From positions 1 to 5,340 of the forward strand of contig CAKUDT010000113.1 in NCBI GenBank assembly GCA_934645125.1: 5,340 nt of DNA, read 5' to 3'. The DNA is from an uncultured Eggerthellaceae bacterium. GTDB lineage: Bacteria > Actinomycetota > Coriobacteriia > Coriobacteriales > Eggerthellaceae. Numbering within the stretch: position 1 is the stretch's first letter; each line of letters begins with the position of its first letter. Shown one piece after another: positions 1 through 5,340 of this stretch. A model generated the notes under the pieces. It worked only from the letters and a program-made list of their open reading frames with translations, was not told where the DNA came from and did not search any database. A program made the translations under genes and the position numbers.

Positions 1-1961
1 ATGGTGCCGCGCAGCAACAGCAAACCCAGACGCGCAATGAGCTCGTTCGTATTCGTGAGCCACAGCACGCCGCCCGCCAGCGCCAGAATGCTTGCAGAGA
101 TAAGGATGCTTGCAAAGCTCTGACCCGTTGCACGATGCAACGCCTGTTTCGCCGGCATGGTCGTGCGGAACTGACGATATGTGTCTGTAAGCAGAATGGC
201 GTAGTCAACCGTCGCACCCAACTGCACCGTGTTGATTACCAAATAGCCCAGGTAGTTCAAGCTGTCGCCTGCGAAATACGGCACGCTCAGGTTGATGATG
301 ATGGCGCTCTCGATGGTAGCCACTAGTAAAATGGGCAGCGTGGCGGATCGGAACGTGACCACCAGCACCAACAAAATGGCAATAATGGCAAGCGGATTTG
401 TTTTGGAGTTATCATCGGTACTCACAGCGCGCATGTCATACAAGCTGGGAATCTCACCCACAATGTAGCTGGTGTCATAAAAGTTTCCGCAGGTCGCACG
501 TATGTTTTCATACAGCCCGAATGCAACGTCGCCTTCCGTAAGCGTATCGGAGTACACAATCAGGCGCGCATAATTCTCGGAGTAGAACTGACTCAGCGCG
601 GAGCTGGGCACCATGAACTCGGGTACAGCCGCCCCCACCGACGTTGCATACGAAACAACGCTTGTCACATGGTCAAGCCCTTCAAGCTGCTGCGCCAGCG
701 CAAGTTCCGTACCCACCTGCCCGCGCGGAACCAGCACCACCGTGGCCGTAGAATTGCCGAACGCTTCCTCAATGGCCGCCTGATCGGCCGCGGCGCGCGT
801 CTGGCTTTCCGCCGTGGAGCCCATGCCGTACGTGAACGTGGTCGAGCCTTGCCCCAAGAAGCATGGAACAATAAGTACCGCCACCAGCACCACCACGGGA
901 ATGCGCAGCGGAGCCACGAACTTCCCCATGTTTTTGAACGATGGCATAAGCGGCCGATGATGCGTGCGATCGATGAGCTTGTACGTAAGGCACGTGAAGG
1001 CGGGCAAAAACACCATCACGCACAAAAAGCTCAAGACAATGCCCTTGACCAGGGTTAATCCAAGCTCAGCACCAATGCGGAACTGCATGATAGACAGCAC
1101 CGCAAAGCCAAACGCCGTAGTAGCAGCACTTGCCGCAACCGATGAAAAGCTCTGTTTCATGGCGGCGCGCATGGCAACCGCAACGTTGGGTTCCGTTTCG
1201 CGGAAACGACGAAACGCGTGCAGCAGGAAAATAGCGTAGTCCAGCGAAACCGCAAGCTGCAAGATGGGCGAAACGGTGAACGCAATGTTCGAGACTTCGC
1301 CCAGAACCAGGTTCGTTCCCATGTTCAGCAGAATGGAAACGCCAATGGCCAGCAGAAAATAGATAGGCTCAAGCCACGATGTGGTAGACACCACCAGCAA
1401 GAGCAAAATGAGCGGCACCAAAATGAAGAACGCGTTTACCACTTCGGAAACCGCCATTGATTTTGTCTCGGCAGTCTTCACCGCTTCGCCTGCAATATGA
1501 CCCGAATCGCCTAAAATCTCGTAAATTCCATTTACGGCCTGCGTATCTTTATCGGTATCAATGGTTACGCTGAACAGGGCGTTTCCGTTTTTGTAGTAAT
1601 TTTCTACCAGAGCTTTGTCCTGTGTTTCCAGCGGAATGCGCACATCAGCCACGTCATCAAGCCACATGACCGACTCCACGCCCGGCACGTTCTGCATTTG
1701 CTTCTTATAGTCAAGCGCCTGGGCAAGCGAGACATCATTAACCATGACGCGCGCGTTAGGCACCGCTTCAGTGAACTCATCTTCCATCACCCGCAGGCTT
1801 TGCGCGGAATCGCAACTTTTCGGCAGATACGACGACATGTCATAATTCACCGACACCATAAGCGCGCTCACAGCACAGACCAGGCACAACAGGGCCGTGA
1901 CCACAACAATGCCTTTCCGGTGATTCACCACGAAGGCAGTGTAGGCATCCATAACCTTCAT
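1..1961 (-). CDS. MMPL/RND-family membrane exporter (3' end beyond window)
   Basis: This is an inner-membrane, proton-driven exporter of the RND superfamily, MMPL branch; the substrate cannot be told, though family members often move lipids or other hydrophobic molecules. The frame is open from ATG at 1961 to the left edge (653 complete codons). It shows the duplicated RND plan: TM1 (about 16-36), an extracytoplasmic domain (about 37-170), a TM bundle (about 173-330), TM7 (about 353-371), a second soluble domain (about 372-520), then a second bundle. The halves match each other: AVSLDYAIFLLHAFR near 237-251 and GATVDYAILLTDTYR near 582-596. D241-Y242 and D586-Y587 correspond to the Asp-Tyr proton-relay pairs known in MmpL3. 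In half one about 50 residues follow the SFSS motif before the bundle ends; half two is cut about 40 residues after the matching SFAS, so little is missing. AAGGA eight bases upstream supports the start at 1961. An in-frame ATG at 1994 would add an Arg-rich 11-residue leader but has a weaker ribosome site. Confidence 0.93.
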   Translation of the reverse strand, partial: MKVMDAYTAFVVNHRKGIVVVTALLCLVCAVSALMVSVNYDMSSYLPKSCDSAQSLRVMEDEFTEAVPNARVMVNDVSLAQALDYKKQMQNVPGVESVMWLDDVADVRIPLETQDKALVENYYKNGNALFSVTIDTDKDTQAVNGIYEILGDSGHIAGEAVKTAETKSMAVSEVVNAFFILVPLILLLLVVSTTSWLEPIYFLLAIGVSILLNMGTNLVLGEVSNIAFTVSPILQLAVSLDYAIFLLHAFRRFRETEPNVAVAMRAAMKQSFSSVAASAATTAFGFAVLSIMQFRIGAELGLTLVKGIVLSFLCVMVFLPAFTCLTYKLIDRTHHRPLMPSFKNMGKFVAPLRIPVVVLVAVLIVPCFLGQGSTTFTYGMGSTAESQTRAAADQAAIEEAFGNSTATVVLVPRGQVGTELALAQQLEGLDHVTSVVSYATSVGAAVPEFMVPSSALSQFYSENYARLIVYSDTLTEGDVAFGLYENIRATCGNFYDTSYIVGEIPSLYDMRAVSTDDNSKTNPLAIIAILLVLVVTFRSATLPILLVATIESAIIINLSVPYFAGDSLNYLGYLVINTVQLGATVDYAILLTDTYRQFRTTMPAKQALHRATGQSFASILISASILALAGGVLWLTNTNELIARLGLLLLRGT

Positions 1962-2073
1962 GAGCCGCTTCCTTCCCCGCCTGCTTATGCGCATCCCGTT
2001 TGCCTTGCAAGCGCACCAGTCCGTCGTGTGTTTTCCGCCCGCGCCAAATAGCGCGCCCGCCCGTCATGGGACC

Positions 2074-2133
2074 CGCGCAAGAGCGCTCGCATGCGTTCTT
2101 GCGCAGTGCGTTGCGCCTGCGCGTTCTTGCGCA
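2074..2133. repeat. GC-rich inverted and direct repeat cluster in the divergent intergenic region
   Basis: GCGTTCTTGCGCA occurs twice in direct orientation, at 2093-2105 and 2121-2133, 28 bp apart. An inverted copy, GCGCAAGAGCGC, lies at 2075-2086. It can form a 12-bp stem with 2093-2104 around a 6-base loop, or alternatively pair with 2121-2132. The single difference is a G-U wobble in plus-strand RNA but an A-C mismatch in minus-strand RNA. GCGCAG (2101-2106) and CTGCGC (2117-2122) give a further small stem. No T-run follows, so it does not look like an intrinsic terminator. It lies in the inferred untranslated leader of the exporter gene, so it could be a leader structure, a binding site or simply a dispersed repeat. 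Confidence 0.5.
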
Positions 2134-2206
2134 CTCTCTTCACTTTGCACGCGCCGCAATACACCACCGCGCACTCGCGGTACGTCGCATCTTATTATTG
2201 TCTTTC

Positions 2207-2215
2207 ATTATGGCA
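2207..2215 (-). promoter_or_regulatory. Candidate extended -10 promoter for the exporter gene
   Basis: On the minus strand this reads TGC-CATAAT, an extended -10 box with five of six matches to TATAAT. It lies in a short AT-richer patch of an otherwise very GC-rich region. I see no good -35 at the expected distance. Use of this site would give a leader of about 240 bases before the ATG at 1961, containing the repeat cluster at 2074-2133. The call rests on the motif alone. Confidence 0.35.
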
Positions 2216-2285
2216 CAAATCGCCCTATGAACAGGCGTCACGCACGCCCGTTTAGACGAAAAACCGCAGTGAGCATTCGAAAAAG

Positions 2286-2294
2286 TGCTAAACT
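2286..2294 (+). promoter_or_regulatory. Candidate extended -10 promoter for the MoaE-like gene
   Basis: TGC-TAAACT forms an extended -10 element. It would start transcription near 2301, leaving a leader of about 29 bases that includes the Shine-Dalgarno sequence AAGGAGG at 2317-2323. No convincing -35 is visible 16-18 bases upstream. With the minus-strand candidate at 2207-2215 it would make a divergent promoter pair about 75 bp apart. Confidence 0.35.
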
Positions 2295-2329
2295 TTCCCG
2301 AGATATATTCCCATTCAAGGAGGCATACC

Positions 2330-2728
2330 ATGGCAAAGCAAGAACCATCGGTTGACCAGTGGCTTGTTGAGGCAAAAGCATCTGAAGCCGCAGCTCAATG
2401 CGGCATGTTCCTGACTCACAACGGCGTGGTGCGCATCACGCCGAAAGCGCAGGTGCGTCAGGGCGAAGAGGGCTTGCCCGAAGTCGTTGCGGTTGATTTT
2501 TCCTACGACGCAGAAGGCTTGGCGGCGGCCGAGAAAGAAGCGCTTACCTGGCCGGGCGTCTATTACGTGCGCACTTGGCTCAACGAAGGCCGCTGCGAAG
2601 TGGGCGACTCACTGATGTACGTGCTGATTGGCGCCGACATTCGCCCGCGTTGCATCGACGCGCTGCAAAAGCTTGTGGGTCACATCAAAAATGACCTGGT
2701 TGTAGAGAAAGAGATCTACGCCGAGTAG
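2330..2728 (+). CDS. MoaE-like protein (molybdopterin synthase large-subunit family)
   Basis: The protein has 132 residues. MoaE pairs with thiocarboxylated MoaD to put two sulfurs into cyclic pyranopterin monophosphate during molybdenum cofactor synthesis in the cytoplasm. By eye the sequence follows the E. coli MoaE fold order: FLTHNGVVR (27-35) matches the strand ending in Arg39; VVAVDFSYDAEGLAAAEKEA (52-71) matches the strand-helix around LEHYPGM; VGDSLMYVLIGA (91-102) matches PGDEIVFVGVTSA; R105, K120 and K127 fall opposite Arg104, Lys119 and Lys126, the two lysines being functional in E. coli. Differences: His103 is not conserved, the protein stops about five residues after the second lysine and so lacks the usual C-terminal tail, and similarity is low overall. 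The start is secure, with AAGGAGG six bases before the ATG. No moaD, moaA or moaC lies nearby. It may be a true MoaE or a diverged paralogue of unknown role. Confidence 0.6.
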   Translation: MAKQEPSVDQWLVEAKASEAAAQCGMFLTHNGVVRITPKAQVRQGEEGLPEVVAVDFSYDAEGLAAAEKEALTWPGVYYVRTWLNEGRCEVGDSLMYVLIGADIRPRCIDALQKLVGHIKNDLVVEKEIYAE

Positions 2729-2745
2729 TTCTTGGTGCTTGAAGA

Positions 2746-2824
2746 GGGCCAATCGACCCCCCTTTCTCAAGAGCGCTCACGGATATCGGCGTCGCAAGAA
2801 TGTTTAGGGGGTCGGTCGGCCCCC
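2746..2824 (+). terminator. Terminator-like inverted repeats after the MoaE-like gene
   Basis: The stretch begins 18 bases after the MoaE-like stop codon. Bases 2746-2761 can pair with 2807-2822 as a 16-bp stem with one A-C mismatch and one G-U wobble, closing a 45-base loop. Alternatively 2807-2811 (GGGGG) pairs locally with 2820-2824 (CCCCC) over an 8-base loop, followed by GTTTCT. A weaker local hairpin, AGAGGG with CCCTTT, lies at about 2743-2765. The T-runs are short, so intrinsic termination is plausible rather than certain. The position between converging genes fits transcript-end function for the plus strand and possibly both strands. Confidence 0.5.
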
Positions 2825-2833
2825 GTTTCTCAA
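2757..2833. repeat. Direct repeat CCCCCnTTTCTCAA (two copies)
   Basis: CCCCC-C-TTTCTCAA at 2757-2770 recurs as CCCCC-G-TTTCTCAA at 2820-2833, 13 of 14 bases identical, offset by 63 bp. Each copy forms the 3' side and tail of one of the two terminator-like hairpins, so the pair looks like a duplicated terminator unit. The first copy is followed by the small palindrome GAGCGCTC at 2771-2778. Confidence 0.55.
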
Positions 2834-2853
2834 TCTAATCGCAGTCTAATCGC
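2834..2853. repeat. Short tandem repeat TCTAATCGC (two copies)
   Basis: TCTAATCGC is present at 2834-2842 and again at 2845-2853, an 11-bp period or about one DNA helical turn. It directly follows the second terminator-like unit. It could be a pair of protein-binding half sites or chance duplication; nothing else in the sequence decides this. Confidence 0.4.
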
Positions 2854-2889
2854 CGCTTTTCGGGGCGTCGCGTTGAAAAACTGACCTTG

Positions 2890-3077
2890 AATTCAGGCAA
2901 ATCGACGATACTCGGTGGTCTGGAGGCCCAAAAAAGCATCTTGAGTGCACCTTAAAAGATAACTCGAATCGAGGCATTTCATTTTCCCAGGTCGCAGGCG
3001 TATGGCATTTCTACATGCAACGCAATGCCAAACAAGCTCGGATTTCAACCACCGATTATCGTCGATTTGCTCGAATT
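2890..3077. repeat. Element of about 190 bp bounded by 30-bp inverted repeats (MITE-like or structured RNA)
   Basis: The left arm (2890-2919) and the reverse complement of the right arm (3048-3077) match at 27 of 30 positions without a gap. Shared blocks are GCAAATCGACGATA (2897-2910 against 3057-3070) and TCGGTGGT (2912-2919 against 3048-3055). Beyond the arms, GTTG at 2872-2875 faces CAAC at 3092-3095 after weaker similarity, so the true ends could lie at 2872 and 3095. About 128 bp separate the arms and contain smaller hairpins: TGGCATT (3003-3009) with AATGCCA (3024-3030), and CTCG-AAT-CGAG (2963-2973). Transcribed from either strand the whole unit could fold into a long branched stem. 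I see no clear target-site duplication and no transposase. It lies between two converging genes, where a small insertion would do little harm. Non-autonomous mobile element, dispersed repeat or non-coding RNA all remain possible. Confidence 0.65.
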
Positions 3078-3111
3078 TGCCCCCGTTTTCACAACAAGAG
3101 GGTCGCAACAA
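2893..3111 (-). CDS. Doubtful small ORF across the inverted-repeat element
   Basis: A 72-residue frame begins at TTG (3111) and ends at TGA inside the left repeat arm. It has no visible Shine-Dalgarno sequence, which argues against translation as drawn. The composition is nevertheless not random-looking: it has two Trp, five Cys after the N-terminal pair is included, and a segment WHCVACRNAIRLRPGKMKC (about 28-46) with CxxC and a later Cys, reminiscent of a small zinc-binding knuckle. The right repeat arm codes the early part (FEQIDDNRW) and the left arm the end (TTEYRRFA). It may be the decayed or non-coding interior of a repeat family. I cannot assign a function; from memory, similar short hypothetical proteins occur in Coriobacteriia, but I could not verify that here. 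Confidence 0.22.
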   Translation of the reverse strand: MLRPSCCENGGKFEQIDDNRWLKSELVWHCVACRNAIRLRPGKMKCLDSSYLLRCTQDAFLGLQTTEYRRFA

Positions 3112-3175
3112 AGAGGAATCGCGCGAGTTTCACCACCGTACCGCACCACCACTCCTCGGCGGCCCGCCCGGTGCG

Positions 3176-3646
3176 CTACTTATGGTAGGGTTCGCCGCGC
3201 GAAATCTTGAAAGCGCGGTAAATCTGCTCCAGCAAAACAACGCGCGCCAGATTATGCGGCAGCGTGATGGCGCCAAACGACAACGTTTCGTTGGCGCGCG
3301 AACGTACGGCGTCGTTCACGCCATCGCTGCCGCCAATCACAAACGCCAAGTCGCTTCTTCCTTGCAGTGCCAGGTCGTCAAGACGCGCAGAAAAGTCCTC
3401 GCTTGTGCGTTGCTTTCCCTTGATGGCCAAAAGAAGCACATGCGCGCGCTCGGGCAGAGCGGCAACAATCGCTGCGCCCTCGCGCTCAAGTGAACCTGCA
3501 ATACCGCCTGCTTTCGCGGGGTCAACATCGGGGATTTCCTTGACAGTGACCTGGGCATACGGTTTCAAACGCTTCAGGTATTCGTTGCAGGCATCCACCC
3601 AGTATTTTTCTTTGAGCTTGCCCACGCAAACTACCGTAATGTTCAT
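3176..3646 (-). CDS. rlmH: 23S rRNA (pseudouridine-1915-N3)-methyltransferase RlmH
   Basis: RlmH (YbeA family, SPOUT class) is a small homodimeric cytoplasmic enzyme that uses S-adenosylmethionine to methylate N3 of pseudouridine 1915 in helix 69 of 23S rRNA, a late step acting on assembled 70S ribosomes. The 156-residue product has the family's usual length and order: N-terminal MNITVVCVGKLKEKYW, the Gly-rich SAM-binding loop FVIGGSDG (102-109), LPHNLARVVLLEQIYRA (129-145) of the trefoil-knot region, and the invariant C-terminus RGEPYHK. All hallmark residues are present, so it should be active. The start at 3646 is preferred over an in-frame start at 3703 because it matches the family's N-terminus and has AAAGG six bases upstream; the extra 19 residues look like translated leader. 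It lies 100 bp downstream of the LCP gene on the same strand. Confidence 0.97.
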   Translation of the reverse strand: MNITVVCVGKLKEKYWVDACNEYLKRLKPYAQVTVKEIPDVDPAKAGGIAGSLEREGAAIVAALPERAHVLLLAIKGKQRTSEDFSARLDDLALQGRSDLAFVIGGSDGVNDAVRSRANETLSFGAITLPHNLARVVLLEQIYRAFKISRGEPYHK

Positions 3647-3703
3647 CGTGCGCCTTTCGTAATTCCTCAACATTGCAGCGCCGTACTGCCACCATAGCAG
3701 CAC

Positions 3704-3731
3704 AAGATATGCGCGCCCGGAGCTTCGTCAG
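3704..3731 (-). promoter_or_regulatory. Weak candidate promoter for rlmH
   Basis: In the 100-bp gap between the LCP gene and rlmH the minus strand has CTGACG (revcomp of 3726-3731) as a -35-like box and TATCTT (revcomp of 3704-3709) as a -10-like box, with a 16-bp spacer; each matches the consensus at four of six positions. It would give a leader of about 50 bases. The match is weak, and read-through from the LCP gene is equally likely because I see no strong terminator in the gap. Confidence 0.22.
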
Positions 3732-3746
3732 TCGGCCCGCGCCAAG

Positions 3747-5340
3747 CTACGCCCCGTAATCGGAACCCAACACCACCAAGAAATCGCCATTCATCAGGTA
3801 CTCGCCGGCATCGTTTTTCACCACGCGGCCAATCCCCATCGCCTGTGCAATCTCCATCGCTTCGGAGCGCTTGTCTGCCGCTTGGTACACAATGACCGTC
3901 TCGTCGAAATCGCTGCTGTTCGCGTTGGCAATGTCGGTTGTGTATCCCATGGCTGCAATGACTTCGCCCACTTTGCCGCCCGAACCCGCGGGCGCGCCGC
4001 CGTTACGTATCACAACCGTGCCGCTCTTCTTGTTCAGGAACTCGTTCGCAGACGAACCGCCCAGTGATTGACCCGAACCCGTTGTTGCCAGCACGGTTCC
4101 CGTGGCATCCACCACATCGGTCTCCGTGGGCGGCAGACCCTGGTTCACGCGGTCAAGCATCTCTTTCCATTCGGGCTCGTCGCACGTGTTGTACCACATG
4201 CCGTCCTCGTAAAGCGACGTAGTGGGTTGCATAGCCGTGTACATGTCGCTGCTCATATCAAGGCCGCGCAGCGCCTGCGCAATACCAATGATGTCGTTTA
4301 TCCCCAGGTCAGTGGACAAATACTTGGAAATCGTGCCCACCGTTGACGCAATGGTTCCAATATCGGAAGCCAGAATTTTCTGCGCAATGGCCGAAAGGAC
4401 CATGCGCTGGTTTGCAGAACGATATGAATTGCCCGAGCCGTATTCCTCGTAAGCATGACGAGAACGGCATAGAATGAGCGCCTGGTCGCCGTTGAGCGTC
4501 TGAGGACCGGCAGCCAGGTATCCACCTGCGTCATCGTCGTCGATTTCAATGGGAACATCCACGTCAATGCCGCCCAGCGCGTTCACCACATCGCAGAAGC
4601 CGTCGAAGTCGATGAGCGCATAATGCGAGATGGGCGTGTCGTGCGCCATCTTCGACACCATTTCAATGGCGTACGCGGGGCCGCCGATAGCGGAAGCCGC
4701 GTTGAGCTTTTGCCATCCAGCATCACCCATATCAAGCAGCGTGTCGCGCTCCAGCGAGATAAGCGTCACTTTCTTGTTGGGGCAGTCGATACGCGCGAGC
4801 ATCATGGAATCGGAACGGAACGAGCCGCCATATGTTTCGTCCGTCGCACGCTCCTGAGACTCATCGGTGCCCAAAAGCAGCATGTAGAACGGCTCTTTCG
4901 AGTATTCGGTTTTCACCAAAGCGTTGCGGACGTCCTGCGTGACGCCTTTGTGCAGGTTGCCCGAAATAACGTTGACGTAGATGGCAATGCCGCCGCCCAC
5001 AAGCAGAAGAAGGATGAGAAGCGCCAAAGCGATGCGCTTGCCAATGCTGGCTTTTTTCTTTTGGGGAGCAGCGTTGCGAGCGGTGTTGCGCCCACCGCTT
5101 CCGCGAGTGCTGCGGGCGTCGCGGACGCCGCGGGGATCGGCGCTTCGGGCACCTGCGACGCGGGCGTCGCGAGCGACGTTGCTGTTGCGGACGCCAGCGG
5201 CTCGGGCGTCGCGGGTATCGCAGGCGGCGTTACCGCGGACATTTGCGGCATGCACACCACTGCGCGCGGCACCATCACGGCCGCCATCGCGTGCGGAAGA
5301 GCCCGCGCGCGAAGCGCGGCCTTCCTCGCCGTAACCGCGT
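3747..5340 (-). CDS. LCP (LytR-CpsA-Psr) family cell-wall glycopolymer ligase with LytR_C domain (5' end beyond window)
   Basis: LCP proteins are membrane-anchored enzymes acting outside the membrane that transfer undecaprenyl-phosphate-linked polymers such as teichoic acids, capsule or arabinogalactan onto peptidoglycan. At least 530 residues are visible; the frame stays open to the right edge, so the true start lies outside. Numbering from the GTG codon at 5255: an Arg/Ala/Gly-rich cytoplasmic tail (to about 68), a basic KKK-KR stretch, one TM helix (about 74-95), the LCP domain (about 122-295), a linker, and a LytR_C domain (about 410-498, starting SGTVVIRNGG). LCP hallmarks are LLLGTD (D131), RSDSMM (R147, D149), LERDT (R170, D171), KLNAA (183-187), CRSRH (R264, R266) and ANQR (281-284), covering the expected Mg2+ and pyrophosphate-binding Asp and Arg residues. 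Catalysis therefore looks intact. The polymer cannot be named because no sugar-polymer genes are in view. rlmH follows 100 bp downstream. Confidence 0.94.
   Translation of the reverse strand, partial: RGYGEEGRASRAGSSARDGGRDGAARSGVHAANVRGNAACDTRDARAAGVRNSNVARDARVAGARSADPRGVRDARSTRGSGGRNTARNAAPQKKKASIGKRIALALLILLLLVGGGIAIYVNVISGNLHKGVTQDVRNALVKTEYSKEPFYMLLLGTDESQERATDETYGGSFRSDSMMLARIDCPNKKVTLISLERDTLLDMGDAGWQKLNAASAIGGPAYAIEMVSKMAHDTPISHYALIDFDGFCDVVNALGGIDVDVPIEIDDDDAGGYLAAGPQTLNGDQALILCRSRHAYEEYGSGNSYRSANQRMVLSAIAQKILASDIGTIASTVGTISKYLSTDLGINDIIGIAQALRGLDMSSDMYTAMQPTTSLYEDGMWYNTCDEPEWKEMLDRVNQGLPPTETDVVDATGTVLATTGSGQSLGGSSANEFLNKKSGTVVIRNGGAPAGSGGKVGEVIAAMGYTTDIANANSSDFDETVIVYQAADKRSEAMEIAQAMGIGRVVKNDAGEYLMNGDFLVVLGSDYGA
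5113..5213. repeat. In-frame DNA repeats coding the N-terminal tail of the LCP protein
   Basis: CGGGCGTCGCG occurs three times, at 5113-5123, 5161-5171 and 5203-5213. The spacings are 48 and 42 bp, both multiples of three, so each copy is read in the same frame of the LCP gene. On the protein side they encode RDAR-type units: TRDARAAGVR, ARDARVAGAR and VRDARS. This points to growth of the disordered cytoplasmic tail by in-frame repeat duplication followed by drift. Confidence 0.6.

Noticed and set aside
669..1239. Plus-strand open frames opposite the exporter gene
   Set aside because: They are antisense to a well-supported MMPL coding frame, have Arg/His-rich unnatural composition and no ribosome sites.
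2304..2309. TATATT as the -10 box of the MoaE-like gene
   Set aside because: It would place the transcription start at or inside the Shine-Dalgarno sequence, and no -35 is correctly spaced; the extended -10 at 2286-2294 fits better.
2301..2329. Molybdenum-cofactor riboswitch upstream of the MoaE-like gene
   Set aside because: The inferred leader is only about 29 bases and shows no aptamer-like structure.
1960..2355. Plus-strand open frames across the divergent intergenic region
   Set aside because: Composition is Arg/Ala-rich translated GC repeats; one frame overlaps the strong Shine-Dalgarno sequence and start of the MoaE-like gene. No family is recognisable.
2834..3077. CRISPR array
   Set aside because: There are only paired repeats, one tandem and one inverted, with no series of regularly spaced direct repeats and no cas genes.
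2880..3085. Target-site duplication flanking the inverted-repeat element
   Set aside because: Bases just outside the arms do not form a convincing identical short duplication at either of the possible boundaries I tried.
3002..3662. Plus-strand open frames opposite rlmH
   Set aside because: They are antisense shadows of the highly conserved rlmH frame.
3644..3703. Longer rlmH starting at 3703 with 19 extra residues
   Set aside because: RlmH family proteins start at the MNITVV-type sequence, which here begins at 3646 with its own AAAGG six bases upstream; the extra residues show no family similarity.
5253..5255. GTG at 5255 as the start of the LCP gene
   Set aside because: The same frame continues open to the right edge with the same Arg/Gly/Ala-rich composition, and no clear ribosome site precedes the GTG, so the real start is probably outside the window.
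4981..5334. Plus-strand Arg/Ala/Pro-rich frame opposite the LCP N-terminus
   Set aside because: It is the complement of the in-frame repeat region of the LCP gene, and its apparent repeats come from that.

Overview
The window looks like chromosomal DNA from a GC-rich Gram-positive bacterium. The gene set (an LCP cell-wall ligase, an MMPL/RND exporter, a bacterial-type RlmH and a MoaE-like protein) and the base composition suggest an anaerobic actinomycete of class Coriobacteriia (Eggerthella/Slackia-like). That assignment is an inference from gene content and style; no rRNA or other marker is present to fix it.

Layout from left to right. (1) Positions 1-1961, minus strand: a large MMPL/RND-family membrane exporter that lacks only its last few dozen codons, cut by the left edge. 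(2) 1962-2329: a divergent intergenic region with candidate promoters facing both ways and a cluster of GC-rich inverted and direct repeats. (3) 2330-2728, plus strand: a small MoaE-like (molybdopterin synthase large subunit family) protein with a very good Shine-Dalgarno sequence. (4) 2729-3175: a convergent intergenic region of about 450 bp. It holds a terminator-like repeat pair, a short tandem repeat, and a roughly 190-bp element bounded by near-perfect 30-bp inverted repeats. (5) 3176-3646, minus strand: rlmH, encoding the 23S rRNA pseudouridine-1915 methyltransferase. (6) 3747-5340, minus strand: an LCP (LytR-CpsA-Psr) protein with a C-terminal LytR_C domain, whose N-terminus runs off the right edge.

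The LCP gene and rlmH point the same way with a 100-bp gap and may be co-transcribed, although a weak promoter candidate lies in the gap. The genes do not form one obvious pathway: envelope assembly (LCP), envelope export (MMPL), ribosome maturation (RlmH) and a cofactor-family protein (MoaE-like) look like ordinary chromosomal neighbours. The least explained part of the window is the inverted-repeat element at 2890-3077. It sits between two converging 3' ends and carries a Cys/Trp-containing reading frame that spans both repeat arms. I find no defence system, CRISPR array, tRNA, rRNA or transposase gene.
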